A stretch of DNA of 64,000 nucleotides from Alloalcanivorax balearicus MACL04 (GTDB lineage: Bacteria > Pseudomonadota > Gammaproteobacteria > Pseudomonadales > Alcanivoracaceae), in contig NZ_ARXS01000013.1 of assembly GCF_025532145.1 (NCBI RefSeq), positions 1 through 64,000 on the forward strand, in the 5' to 3' direction. The position numbers and the translations under genes are program-made. Within the stretch, counting starts at the first letter, position 1, and every line of letters starts with the position of its first letter. The notes beneath the pieces are model-generated. The model did no database searches. It saw only the letters and a program-made list of their open reading frames with translations, and was not told the origin of the DNA. Below, piece after piece: positions 33,733 through 41,439 of the stretch.

Positions 33733-34695
33733 TTACTGTTGTTTCTTGAGCACCTTATCGATCAACCGTCCGTTGGTTTCCGAGATGCGGTTTACTTGCT
33801 TGAGAAAGTCACCTGAGCCCAGATAGGCAGCCTGGGTCCCCAGTCGCCCCAGGACCTGATCAAGGCGCTCGGACTCCGTGGCTTTTTGGCAGGCTTTTTC
33901 CAGCGTATTCCGGGCCTCGTCGGGGATGCCCTTGGGTGCGATCACCCCACCCCACCAGGACGCGGTCAAGTCGTAGCCCTGACTTATCGCCGTTTCCACG
34001 CCGGGTAAAGTGTCCAAAGGCGCCTCACTGAAAATGCCAATGGCCTTCAGTTCCCGATCGGCGATCACATTGGACATGGTCATGTACATGTCCACGTGCC
34101 CGCCTATCAAAGCGGTGACACCGGGGCCGTCGCCGGCGAACGGGACATGAGTGACTTTTACCCCGGCCTTCTCCAGGAACTGCTCCATGGACAGATTTGG
34201 CAGAGAACCCGGACCGGGGCTGCCATAGGTGAGCTCTCCGGGATGCGCCTTGGCATAAAGTACCATCTCATCAAGGCTGGAGAATGGCGATTGCGGCTTT
34301 ACCGCCAGCGCCTGAGGGCTAAGAAAGAACTGACAAATGTAGTCAAAGGAGTCGAGATTATAAGGCGTGCGCCGCATGTGCGGCTGATTCACCAGAGGCG
34401 CGGCCGGCACCACACCGATGGTATAACCGTCCTTGCGAGCACGGGCCAGAGCGGCCATTCCCACCGTGCCGGCCCCGCCGGCACGATTGTCCACCACCAC
34501 ATTGGTACCGAGAGAATCGGTCAGTTCCCTGGCGATGGCGCGGGCCATCAGGTCGGTGCTGCCGCCAGCGGGAAACGGCACCATGGCGGTGAGTGGTTGC
34601 TCGGGATAGTCGGCCGCCTGAGACCACGATGCCGCCACCATCATCAGCGCGGGCGTGATCAGTTTCAGGATTCGACGTGTGGTTGTTGTAAGCAT
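33733..34695 (-). CDS. Tripartite tricarboxylate transporter binding protein TctC (copy 2)
   Basis: 320 residues with a signal peptide (ending SWSQAADYPEQP) and the same blocks as copy 1 (PAGGSTDLMARAIARELTDSLG, NQPHMRRTPYNLDSFDYICQFF, HVPFAGDGPGVTALIGGHVDMYM). The two copies differ in the binding-pocket region, for example PIGTIAN versus PAAPLVN. They would share one TctAB. ATG 34695 follows GGAAAGG. It lies between copy 1 and the acyl-CoA dehydrogenase. Confidence 0.92.
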   Translation of the reverse strand: MLTTTTRRILKLITPALMMVAASWSQAADYPEQPLTAMVPFPAGGSTDLMARAIARELTDSLGTNVVVDNRAGGAGTVGMAALARARKDGYTIGVVPAAPLVNQPHMRRTPYNLDSFDYICQFFLSPQALAVKPQSPFSSLDEMVLYAKAHPGELTYGSPGPGSLPNLSMEQFLEKAGVKVTHVPFAGDGPGVTALIGGHVDMYMTMSNVIADRELKAIGIFSEAPLDTLPGVETAISQGYDLTASWWGGVIAPKGIPDEARNTLEKACQKATESERLDQVLGRLGTQAAYLGSGDFLKQVNRISETNGRLIDKVLKKQQ

Positions 34696-34733
34696 GTCGC
34701 CTTTCCTTCCGGGTCAATGAATGTCAAAGGTTT

Positions 34734-35888
34734 TCAAGAAGCCGCACGTAAAGTCAGCTTGGCGATATTCAACTGATGGATCTGGCTGGTGCCTTCATAC
34801 AGGCGGAACAAGCGAGCATCGCGATAGAGCCTCTCGATGCAACTGTAGTCGGCCACGTAACCGGCACCGCCGAAAATCTGTACCGCCTTGTCCGCCACCC
34901 GACCACACATCTCCGACGCGAAGTATTTACACATCGATGCCTCCAGCTTTATGTCCTCTCCATGGTCACGCTTGCGAGCAGTTTCCATAATGAGTGCGCG
35001 GGCCGCGTGGATCTCCGTCTGGATGTCGGCGATCATTGCTTGCACCAGTTGAAAATCCGCGATTGGCTGACCGAACTGGCGGCGTTTCAACGCATGCGCC
35101 AGGGCTTCATCGCGCATGCGCATGGCCGGCCCGGTACACAAGGCACTCAGATGCAGACGCTGCTTGTTCAGCACCTTCATGGCGGTAACGAACCCCTTGC
35201 CTTCCACCCCGCCGATCAGATTGGCCGCGGGCACCCGGCAATCCTGGAAATACACCTCCGACACCGGCGATCCGGCCTGGCCCATTTTTTTATAGGCCTT
35301 GCCCACCGACAGTCCCGGCGTGTCCCCTTCCACCACGAAGGCGCTGATTCCTTTGGCTGAGAGATCGTCCGCGTCGGTCCTTGCCATGACGGTGAACAGC
35401 CCGGCTATAGGGGCATTGGTGATAAAGCACTTGGTGCCGTTGAGTAGGTAGTCGTCACCATCACGTACCGCGCTGGTACGTAAGGCGGTGGCGTCGGAGC
35501 CGGCATCCGGCTCGGTCAGTGCGAAGCAGCCGGTCACCTCCCCCCGGGCCAAAGCCGGAAGATATTTTGCTTTCTGCTCGTCCGTGCCATCGGCCACCAA
35601 AGCTTCGGAGCCGATACCGGTGTTGGTGCCTACCCGGGCGCGGAAGGCGGTGGCGCTTTGCGACAGCTCCATGGCCGCCAGCACCAGTTCCTCGGTGGTC
35701 AGGCCCGCGCCGCCGAACTGCTCAGGAATGCTCCAACCGAAAAAGCCACGGCGTCGCATTTCCTCCACCAGTTCCTCGGGAATCTCATCGGCGGCTTCCA
35801 CCCGCTCCTCGGCGGGGATCGCCACTTCCTTCACCCACTGGCGGGTTTCATTCAGGAACGCCTGAAAACCCTCTGGGTCACGAATCAT
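34734..35888 (-). CDS. Acyl-CoA dehydrogenase
   Basis: 384 residues of the FAD-dependent family. Signatures are CFALTEPDAGSDATALRTSA, then YLLNGTKCFITNAP, and RRQFGQPIADFQLVQAMIADI. The catalytic Glu365 stands in RLYEGTSQIHQ. It introduces the alpha-beta double bond into an acyl-CoA. Its position between the regulator and the binding proteins suggests it oxidises the CoA ester formed by the CoA-transferase at the other end of this cluster. ATG 35888 follows AAGGAGAAC. Confidence 0.93.
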   Translation of the reverse strand: MIRDPEGFQAFLNETRQWVKEVAIPAEERVEAADEIPEELVEEMRRRGFFGWSIPEQFGGAGLTTEELVLAAMELSQSATAFRARVGTNTGIGSEALVADGTDEQKAKYLPALARGEVTGCFALTEPDAGSDATALRTSAVRDGDDYLLNGTKCFITNAPIAGLFTVMARTDADDLSAKGISAFVVEGDTPGLSVGKAYKKMGQAGSPVSEVYFQDCRVPAANLIGGVEGKGFVTAMKVLNKQRLHLSALCTGPAMRMRDEALAHALKRRQFGQPIADFQLVQAMIADIQTEIHAARALIMETARKRDHGEDIKLEASMCKYFASEMCGRVADKAVQIFGGAGYVADYSCIERLYRDARLFRLYEGTSQIHQLNIAKLTLRAAS

Positions 35889-35930
35889 CTTGTTCTCCTT
35901 ATGCCGGTTGCCCGGCCATTCACCTTTGAT

Positions 35931-36920
35931 CTAGTTAGCGTTGGAGCACGAGCTTTGCGGCTGTACCGGGGGGATCCGCAACAGATTGAGTTCCTTCACC
36001 AGCCGCTCGCCGAGACCATGCAGTTCGCCGTCGGAAGTGCGGAAGCTGGGCATCATCAGACCCAGCACGGCGACCGGGTAACCATCCTCGCGCAGTACCG
36101 GCACAGCCGCGGCGCTGGCGCCTTCCACCCTTTCGCCATTGGAAATGGCATAACCTCTACGGCGAATGGTTTTGAGTTCCTTTCGTAAGGCACCGGTTTT
36201 GGGGACATAGCGGGTCAGAGCGGTGATCTGGTGGTTCCTGATCAACGCTTCCGCCTCGGACTCCGGCAGAAAAGCCATCATCGCCTTACCCGCGGCACCC
36301 AGATAAAGCGGAAGGGTGCTACCCATATCCAGCGCATAGCGGACCGGGTGAGGGCTGGGCAGCACGGAGGTGACAACCTGGCTGTCACCGGCCCGGTGAA
36401 ACAGAGACACGGTTTCCCTGGTATCGGCATGGAGCCGCTCCATCAGAGGGCGGATACGTAACAGCGTATCGTCGCGGTTCAGAAAAGGCCGGCTCAATGC
36501 CATCACCGTATGGGACAGGTGCCATTGATCGCTGCCATCTTCCTGCTGAACCCAACCTTTTTCTCTCAGCGGAATCAAAATCTCTTCAGTCACTCTCGAA
36601 TCCAGCCCCACTCGCCGCGCCAGTTGCTCCGCCGACGCCCCTCCGGGCACGTTTTCGGCCGCGGCCAGCAGCAAATCCACCGCCCGGGACACCGCCCCGG
36701 CTCCGGTGGACCGTCCGGTGTAGCTGTATCGCTTGTCCTCCGGGCGCCGATAGAGATACCCCCTGTTTTCAAGGGTATGCAGGATCCGATAGACAATGGC
36801 GGTCGCTTCCCCCAGGACTTCGGCGATCTCGGTCAGAGACATCGGCTTGGAAGTCCGCTCCAGCAGCTCCAGGACATCCAGGGCCCGGGCCAGTGTTTGT
36901 AGTTGGTAGCTGTTCGCCAT
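35931..36920 (-). CDS. IclR-family regulator with two winged-helix domains
   Basis: 329 residues, about 70 longer than usual. Residues 9-68 form a normal IclR wing (LARALDVLELLERTSKPMSLTEIAEVLGEATAIVYRILHTLENRGYLYR). Residues 76-142 look like a second wing (AVDLLLAAAENVPGGASAEQLARRVGLDSRVTEEILIPLREKGWVQQ). The effector domain follows (155-325; LPLYLGAAGKAMMAFLP, RRRGYAISNGERVEGASAAAVPV). It begins the minus-strand cluster with acyl-CoA dehydrogenase, TctCCBA and CoA-transferase, which it most likely controls. ATG 36920 is preferred over 36947 because CGGAGAAAG precedes it. Confidence 0.85.
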   Translation of the reverse strand: MANSYQLQTLARALDVLELLERTSKPMSLTEIAEVLGEATAIVYRILHTLENRGYLYRRPEDKRYSYTGRSTGAGAVSRAVDLLLAAAENVPGGASAEQLARRVGLDSRVTEEILIPLREKGWVQQEDGSDQWHLSHTVMALSRPFLNRDDTLLRIRPLMERLHADTRETVSLFHRAGDSQVVTSVLPSPHPVRYALDMGSTLPLYLGAAGKAMMAFLPESEAEALIRNHQITALTRYVPKTGALRKELKTIRRRGYAISNGERVEGASAAAVPVLREDGYPVAVLGLMMPSFRTSDGELHGLGERLVKELNLLRIPPVQPQSSCSNAN

Positions 36921-37091
36921 TTTTCTTTCTCCGAAAGTCTTTTCCATTTAAGAAAAACAACGGCACGGCGTCAAGCTTCGTGACCCATTAGTCCGAAACC
37001 ACGAGGCAACATATGAAATCAAATGCACAGAAGCGAAACGCCGGCTTTCAGTGGATCACTGACGGCGACAGGGTGAGAACAGAGGAGGAAT

Positions 37092-37113
37092 CACCGGGCC
37101 GGGAGGCCCGGTG
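37092..37113 (-). terminator. GC-rich hairpin at the end of the TAXI-TRAP operon
   Basis: CACCGGGCC-GGGA-GGCCCGGTG is a perfect nine-base-pair stem with a four-base loop, starting 12 bases past the permease stop on the minus strand. No good T-run follows, so it may be a weak terminator or a 3'-end protecting hairpin. Confidence 0.45.
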
Positions 37114-37124
37114 AGGGGCACCGC

Positions 37125-39122
37125 TTAAGCCCCGTGAGGGCGCGCCCGCTGTACGTTGCGGACCAGAAGCCAGGCGACAATCAGCGCCGGCAGAGTGAGG
37201 GCAAGACTGAGCATGAATAATTCACCATGATCCAGCGGCATGGCGCCCCCGCCAGGGATAGCGAAAGCCAGACCGCCGATGACCAGCATCACCCGGATCG
37301 GCCATTGCAGCGCCCGGTGCACGGTCAGGTCTCCAATGCCGATCAGATAGCCCTGCATGGCACCAGCGATCAGCACCACACCCACCAACGCCTGGCATAG
37401 CACAATCACGATATCCTGCCACTGGCCCTGCAGAATCAGCGCCGGATTAAGCACGAACAGGAACGGGATGAAGTAGATCACGCTACCCAACCGCATCGCC
37501 TTCAAACCGGTTTCCATCGGCCTCGCACCGGCCACGGTGGCAGCCGCGAAAGCGCCCAAAGCCACCGGTGGCGTGATGAAACTGAGCATGCCCCAATAGA
37601 GAATGAACAAGTGCACCGCCAATGGATTCATGCCACCGCCCTGCACCAGAGCCGGGGCCAGTGCCACCGCCAGGAAAATGTAAGCGGCGGTCACCGTCAT
37701 GCCGATACCGAGAATGAAGCTGGTCACCGCTCCCATGATCAGCAACACCAGAGGATTACCGCCGGCGATGTAGATCAGATCGTTGGCGATGGTGCCGGAC
37801 AGACCGGTTACCGACAAAGCGCCCACCAATAGCCCGACCCCGGCCAGGATCGTGATCAGCTCGGCGAACAGCTTGCCCGCGCTGGAAAAGAAGTCCTTGC
37901 ATTCGGCCCAACCCCAGCGGTGATACGGCAGGATCTGATTGATCACCAACAGCAAGGCCGTGGCATAAAACGGCGCAATGGCTTCACGGCGCAGATAAAA
38001 CAGCATCCAGATCAGCAGCACGAAAACAAAGATGAAATACCATCCTTCCTTCAAGGTCTGCCGCAGGGATGGCAACTCTTCCTGGGGCAAGCCCTTGAGC
38101 TGATATTTGGCGGCGTAAGCGTCGATCTGCACGAACAGGCCCAAATAAAACAGCAACGACGGCACCACCGCCGCCAACGCGATGGTAGCGTAGGGAATAT
38201 TCAGGAAGCTGGCCATCACGAACGCCGTGGCCCCCATCACCGGCGGCATCAAAACCCCGCCGGTGGAAGCGCACGCCTCCACACCCGCCGCGTAGGATCG
38301 GCCAATACCGACCCGGCGCATGGCCGGAATGGTCAGCACCCCGGTGGTGAGCACATTGGTGATGACACTGCCGCTCATGGACCCCATCAGGCCGCTGGAA
38401 AAGATCGACACCTTGGCCGGACCACCACGAACATGACCGAGCAGGGCGAAAGCCAGATTGATGAAGAACTTGCCGCCACCGGTCTTCTGCAATGCCACAC
38501 CGAACAGCAAAAAGCCGATCACCAGGTTGGCGAACGCCTGCAAGGGAATCCCCAACATGCTTTCCCGGCTCATGGCGTGATAAATCGCGGTCTGATCCGG
38601 CGACGATGGAAAGCCCTGAATCGGCCCCGGCATCTTGTCCGCCACTATCGGGTAGATACTGGCGAGACCGCAGATCAGAGCCAGCGGCCAGCCACCGGCG
38701 CGCCGCACCGCCTCCACCACGATCACCCATAGCAAGAAGCTCATCACCATGGCGGTTTGCGGCGCGGCGTACTCCCAGCCGTTATCGAGAATCCGCTCCG
38801 CGTTGTAGACGAAGTATCCGCAAACCGCCGCCGCCAATAGAAACAGCAGCAGGTCGTACCAGGGAACACGCTTGGAGGCGATGCCGGCTTTGATCGGCCA
38901 GAGAATGAAGACCAGAGGTAACATCAACGCCACCACGGTATAGAGGAACTGGCTTTCCACCGCGGTGATCAGTTTGAAAAACCCGAGATTAAGGACGTAA
39001 TCCAGGGTCAGAAGAGTCAGAACCAGTGTCGCCAGTCGCGGCAGCCAGGGCCACTGCCCTGGCAAGTCCCGCACACCGGATACCTGGCCCGTGGAAGGTT
39101 CGGTTTCCGCTTCGAATTTCAC
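37125..39122 (-). CDS. TRAP transporter fused permease (4TM/12TM)
   Basis: 665 residues. The first about 150 correspond to the small permease (four helices) and the rest to the DctM-like channel (FPSSPDQTAIYHAMSRESMLGIPLQAFANLVIGFLLFGVALQKTGGGKFFINLAFALLGHVRGGPAKVSIFSSGLMGSMSGSVITNVLTTG region). This fusion is typical of TAXI-type TRAP systems. It lies 21 bases behind the TAXI receptor gene, in one operon. Substrates of such systems include glutamate-like and other carboxylates; not determinable here. Confidence 0.93.
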   Translation of the reverse strand: MKFEAETEPSTGQVSGVRDLPGQWPWLPRLATLVLTLLTLDYVLNLGFFKLITAVESQFLYTVVALMLPLVFILWPIKAGIASKRVPWYDLLLFLLAAAVCGYFVYNAERILDNGWEYAAPQTAMVMSFLLWVIVVEAVRRAGGWPLALICGLASIYPIVADKMPGPIQGFPSSPDQTAIYHAMSRESMLGIPLQAFANLVIGFLLFGVALQKTGGGKFFINLAFALLGHVRGGPAKVSIFSSGLMGSMSGSVITNVLTTGVLTIPAMRRVGIGRSYAAGVEACASTGGVLMPPVMGATAFVMASFLNIPYATIALAAVVPSLLFYLGLFVQIDAYAAKYQLKGLPQEELPSLRQTLKEGWYFIFVFVLLIWMLFYLRREAIAPFYATALLLVINQILPYHRWGWAECKDFFSSAGKLFAELITILAGVGLLVGALSVTGLSGTIANDLIYIAGGNPLVLLIMGAVTSFILGIGMTVTAAYIFLAVALAPALVQGGGMNPLAVHLFILYWGMLSFITPPVALGAFAAATVAGARPMETGLKAMRLGSVIYFIPFLFVLNPALILQGQWQDIVIVLCQALVGVVLIAGAMQGYLIGIGDLTVHRALQWPIRVMLVIGGLAFAIPGGGAMPLDHGELFMLSLALTLPALIVAWLLVRNVQRARPHGA

Positions 39123-39143
39123 CGTTTACTACCTATGCGTCGG

Positions 39144-40313
39144 TTAACGGAATACCGGGTTCATACCTGCTGCTTCCAATGCCTTGGCCCGGGCTTCCAT
39201 CCATCCTTTGCGGAACGCATCATCGTCTTCCGGCGGGTTGCCGCCTTTATACCCTTTCCAGGCTTTCTGCAGCACTTCCTGACGTTGCACCAGTTGATCC
39301 TGATGCGCTTGCATTTCATCGGTCCAGTGACCGATTTCCTTGTAGTAGGCCACCACCTCATCGTGGAACGGAATCACCCACTGGGTATTTTGCTGTTCCA
39401 GGGCGTAACCGGCATTGCCCGGCGCCGCATCCTTGAATTTGTCGTAATCCTCGATCAGGACCTTGATCAGTCCATCGGCAAGACCGGACTTTTCGTTGGC
39501 GTTGATCACCAGAATCGGATAGGGATAAGTGGCGCCCTGCCAGGCGCTTCCCTTCTCGATCCCGGCGGCGGAGGTCACTTTATGAGGCTGGAAATAAGGC
39601 GCCACCGCTTGCAACCGCTTCCAACCTTCCTTGTCGTTCGGATCCAGGGTCGGCCAGGTAATACCGCGCGGGCTCGCCGCCAGTTGTTGCGCCGGCGGTG
39701 CCACGCTCATGGTGAAGCCGGTATCGCTTTGCCCGGCGATGACGCCATCGAAGGAACGGCCGTAACCGGGGAATTCCACTTTCTTGACGTCATCCCAGGT
39801 CAGGCCGCCAAAAGCCAGGAACGCCTCGGTGCCGATATTGAGCGCATCATCACCGCGCACATAGGAAACCCTTTTTCCCTTCAGATCGGCTGGCCTTTTC
39901 ACATCCAGATCGCCAGCCACCGCCACACCCAACCCGAAGCTGGCGGTGGAGGTCGCGATCACCCGGATCGGCTGTGGCCCCCACTCCTTGCCGGCGAACA
40001 TCAGCACGCCTTCGGAGCCGTAATAGCTGGCGATGCCACAGGCACACATCGGTACCCGGCCAGTACGCAGCGGCGTCATGCGGGATACGTCGTTCTCACC
40101 GGGCAGGATACGGACGGACACGCCGTATTCGTTCTGCAACAGATTGCCGATCGACACCATCTGAGTGTAGCCAGCGGAGCCGGTACCGTAGGCGGTCATG
40201 GCGATGGTTTTGGGTAGATTGACGTCCTCGGCGGCCAAAGCGCTGCCGGAAATCATCAAGGACCCTGTGACGAGGGCGGAAAAAAGAATGGAGGTCGACT
40301 TCAAAACACCCAT
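39144..40313 (-). CDS. TAXI-family TRAP transporter solute-binding protein
   Basis: 389 residues with a signal peptide (ending SGSALAAEDVN). The mature part opens with the TAXI-type YGTGSAGYTQMVSIGNLLQNEYGVSVRILPGEND. It also holds AGKEWGPQPIRVIATSTASFGLGVAVAGDLD and the LKGKRVSYVRGDDALNIGTEAFLAFGGL region. It binds its ligand in the periplasm. ATG 40313 follows CGGGAGAG; the frame's upstream Met would include the operator-like site and is rejected. The operator at 40361-40377 lies about 50 bases upstream of the start. Confidence 0.92.
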   Translation of the reverse strand: MGVLKSTSILFSALVTGSLMISGSALAAEDVNLPKTIAMTAYGTGSAGYTQMVSIGNLLQNEYGVSVRILPGENDVSRMTPLRTGRVPMCACGIASYYGSEGVLMFAGKEWGPQPIRVIATSTASFGLGVAVAGDLDVKRPADLKGKRVSYVRGDDALNIGTEAFLAFGGLTWDDVKKVEFPGYGRSFDGVIAGQSDTGFTMSVAPPAQQLAASPRGITWPTLDPNDKEGWKRLQAVAPYFQPHKVTSAAGIEKGSAWQGATYPYPILVINANEKSGLADGLIKVLIEDYDKFKDAAPGNAGYALEQQNTQWVIPFHDEVVAYYKEIGHWTDEMQAHQDQLVQRQEVLQKAWKGYKGGNPPEDDDAFRKGWMEARAKALEAAGMNPVFR

Positions 40314-40360
40314 CAGTGTGCTCTCCCGTTTCGCTGTTGTTGTAATAAAACGGCTTATGC

Positions 40361-40377
40361 ATTCCGCATAGCGAAAT
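40361..40377. promoter_or_regulatory. 17-base palindromic operator upstream of the TAXI-TRAP operon
   Basis: ATTCCGCATAGCGAAAT, identical base for base with the site at 22991-23007. Here the outer flanks (TGC...AGCA) are less symmetric, so the core is what is conserved. The position just upstream of the start suits a repressor or activator of this operon. Confidence 0.65.
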
Positions 40378-40510
40378 AGCATTCAAATTTTGTCCACCCA
40401 GCTTATACCGAGAACCCAGGCTCGGCAAAATTCAATCGCGGACAAACCTCATGGTATGTCGGGTCAGTTGACCCAAACCTTTTCGCTGCCAGAAGGTCTT
40501 GGGAAACGGC

Positions 40511-41140
40511 TCAGCGACCAGCCGTCGCCTTCTCTACCCAGGCCGCCAGCTCCGGCTGGCGGTCCCGCCCGAGCCCGGAGATCACGCCGTTCTGGTTCTC
40601 CTCCGGCTGGTTCTGACTTAGCTTCCATTTGCCTTCGATCTCCCGCACCTCCAGACGCACACCAACAGTGGCGGCAATCATTCGCTCTAAATAATCTTCC
40701 GGTGCATCCTGCAATCGCCAGGGGGTGTCAAAGCTCGATTCCATGCGATCAGTCAGTTGATTCAACAGAGCCCTCAGCCAGCGCGGATCGTGCTCCAGTG
40801 TCAGCGTGCCGCGCACATGCACCACCGCGTAATTCCATGTCGGCGCCACCCGGCCATCCCGGGACTTGCTGGGATACCAGTTGGGCGAGACATAGCCTTG
40901 TGGGCCATGAAAGATCGCCAGAGCCGAAACCGGCTCGAACTCTGTATCGCACATTGGATTGGCTCGAGCCAGATGTCCCACCAGTGTGGCCCGGCCATCG
41001 CCACGCCGCCGCAACAGCAGCGGCAAATGATTGGCGGCCAGCCCCTCTTGTTCAATCACCAGAGTAGCGAACGGAAATTCCCGGATCAGATCGTCCAGGG
41101 CGGCGGTTTCGGTCTGCCGGAAGGCACGGGGCTGATACAC
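40511..41140 (-). CDS. FMN-binding negative transcriptional regulator, PaiB family
   Basis: 209 residues. The start is the family's YQPRAFRQTETAALDDLIREFPFATLV, followed by AANHLPLLL, GHLARANPM, and ALAIFHGPQGYVSPNWYPSK with TWNYAVVHVRGTLTL. It is a flavin-fold protein related to Bacillus PaiB; several members bind FMN or haem and act as regulators. GTG 41140 gives the usual N-terminus, with AAGAGG upstream; a TTG at 41164 is the longer option. Divergent from the rtcB leader. Confidence 0.86.
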   Translation of the reverse strand: MYQPRAFRQTETAALDDLIREFPFATLVIEQEGLAANHLPLLLRRRGDGRATLVGHLARANPMCDTEFEPVSALAIFHGPQGYVSPNWYPSKSRDGRVAPTWNYAVVHVRGTLTLEHDPRWLRALLNQLTDRMESSFDTPWRLQDAPEDYLERMIAATVGVRLEVREIEGKWKLSQNQPEENQNGVISGLGRDRQPELAAWVEKATAGR

Positions 41141-41176
41141 TTTTTGGGCCTCTTCACGAATCAAGGATAAGGGGGG

Positions 41177-41204
41177 TTGCGTCGCCGCCCAGGCGGCGTA
41201 TTAT
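41177..41204 (+). promoter_or_regulatory. Promoter of the rtcB leader with a palindromic spacer
   Basis: TTGCGT (41177-41182) and TATTAT (41199-41204) are good sigma-70 boxes with 16 bases between. The spacer itself is CGCCGCC-CA-GGCGGCG, a perfect seven-base dyad that fills it completely. An operator in the spacer is an effective place for a repressor or a DNA-distorting activator. No sigma-54 box of the RtcR type was noticed here. Confidence 0.55.
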
Positions 41205-41248
41205 TCGCATCCTCATTGCTATCAACCCGACATTAACAGGGAGGCCCC

Positions 41249-41281
41249 ATGAAATCACAGTTTAAGAGCTCACAGCGCTAA
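41249..41281 (+). CDS. Candidate 10-codon leader peptide upstream of rtcB
   Basis: ATG AAA TCA CAG TTT AAG AGC TCA CAG CGC TAA encodes MKSQFKSSQR. A very strong ribosome site (CAGGGAGG) precedes the ATG. It is followed by two hairpins, the second being an intrinsic terminator (41336-41370), ahead of rtcB. This is the layout of an attenuated operon or of a translated small regulator. The peptide itself is not recognised. It is too short to be called on coding statistics. Confidence 0.4.
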   Translation: MKSQFKSSQR

Positions 41282-41299
41282 TACGCCTTCCTGAGACCA

Positions 41300-41325
41300 C
41301 TGGAAGGCGCGACAACGTCTTCCAG
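41300..41325 (+). promoter_or_regulatory. First hairpin of the rtcB leader
   Basis: CTGGAAG (41300-41306) pairs with CTTCCAG (41319-41325). The downstream arm can instead pair, as CGTCTTCCA (41316-41324), with TGGAAGACG (41384-41392) beyond the terminator, because TGGAAGGCGCGACAACG (41301-41317) is repeated with two changes at 41384-41400. Mutually exclusive stems suggest a switching leader; inferred from pairing only. Confidence 0.4.
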
Positions 41326-41335
41326 CGGCCTGCCG

Positions 41336-41370
41336 AAAACCCTGGTGGACCCTGTTCACCAGGGTTTTTT
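41336..41370 (+). terminator. Strong intrinsic terminator between the leader ORF and rtcB
   Basis: AAAACCCTGGTG (41336-41347) pairs perfectly with CACCAGGGTTTT (41357-41368) around a nine-base loop, ending in six T. It lies 66 bases before the rtcB ATG, so most transcripts starting at 41211 or so would stop here unless something prevents it. No second good promoter is obvious between it and rtcB. Confidence 0.85.
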
Positions 41371-41439
41371 CGTTATGGCATGGTGGAAGACGCGACAAGG
41401 AAGCGGACACAGACCGCGAAGCAACACTGGAAGGACACC

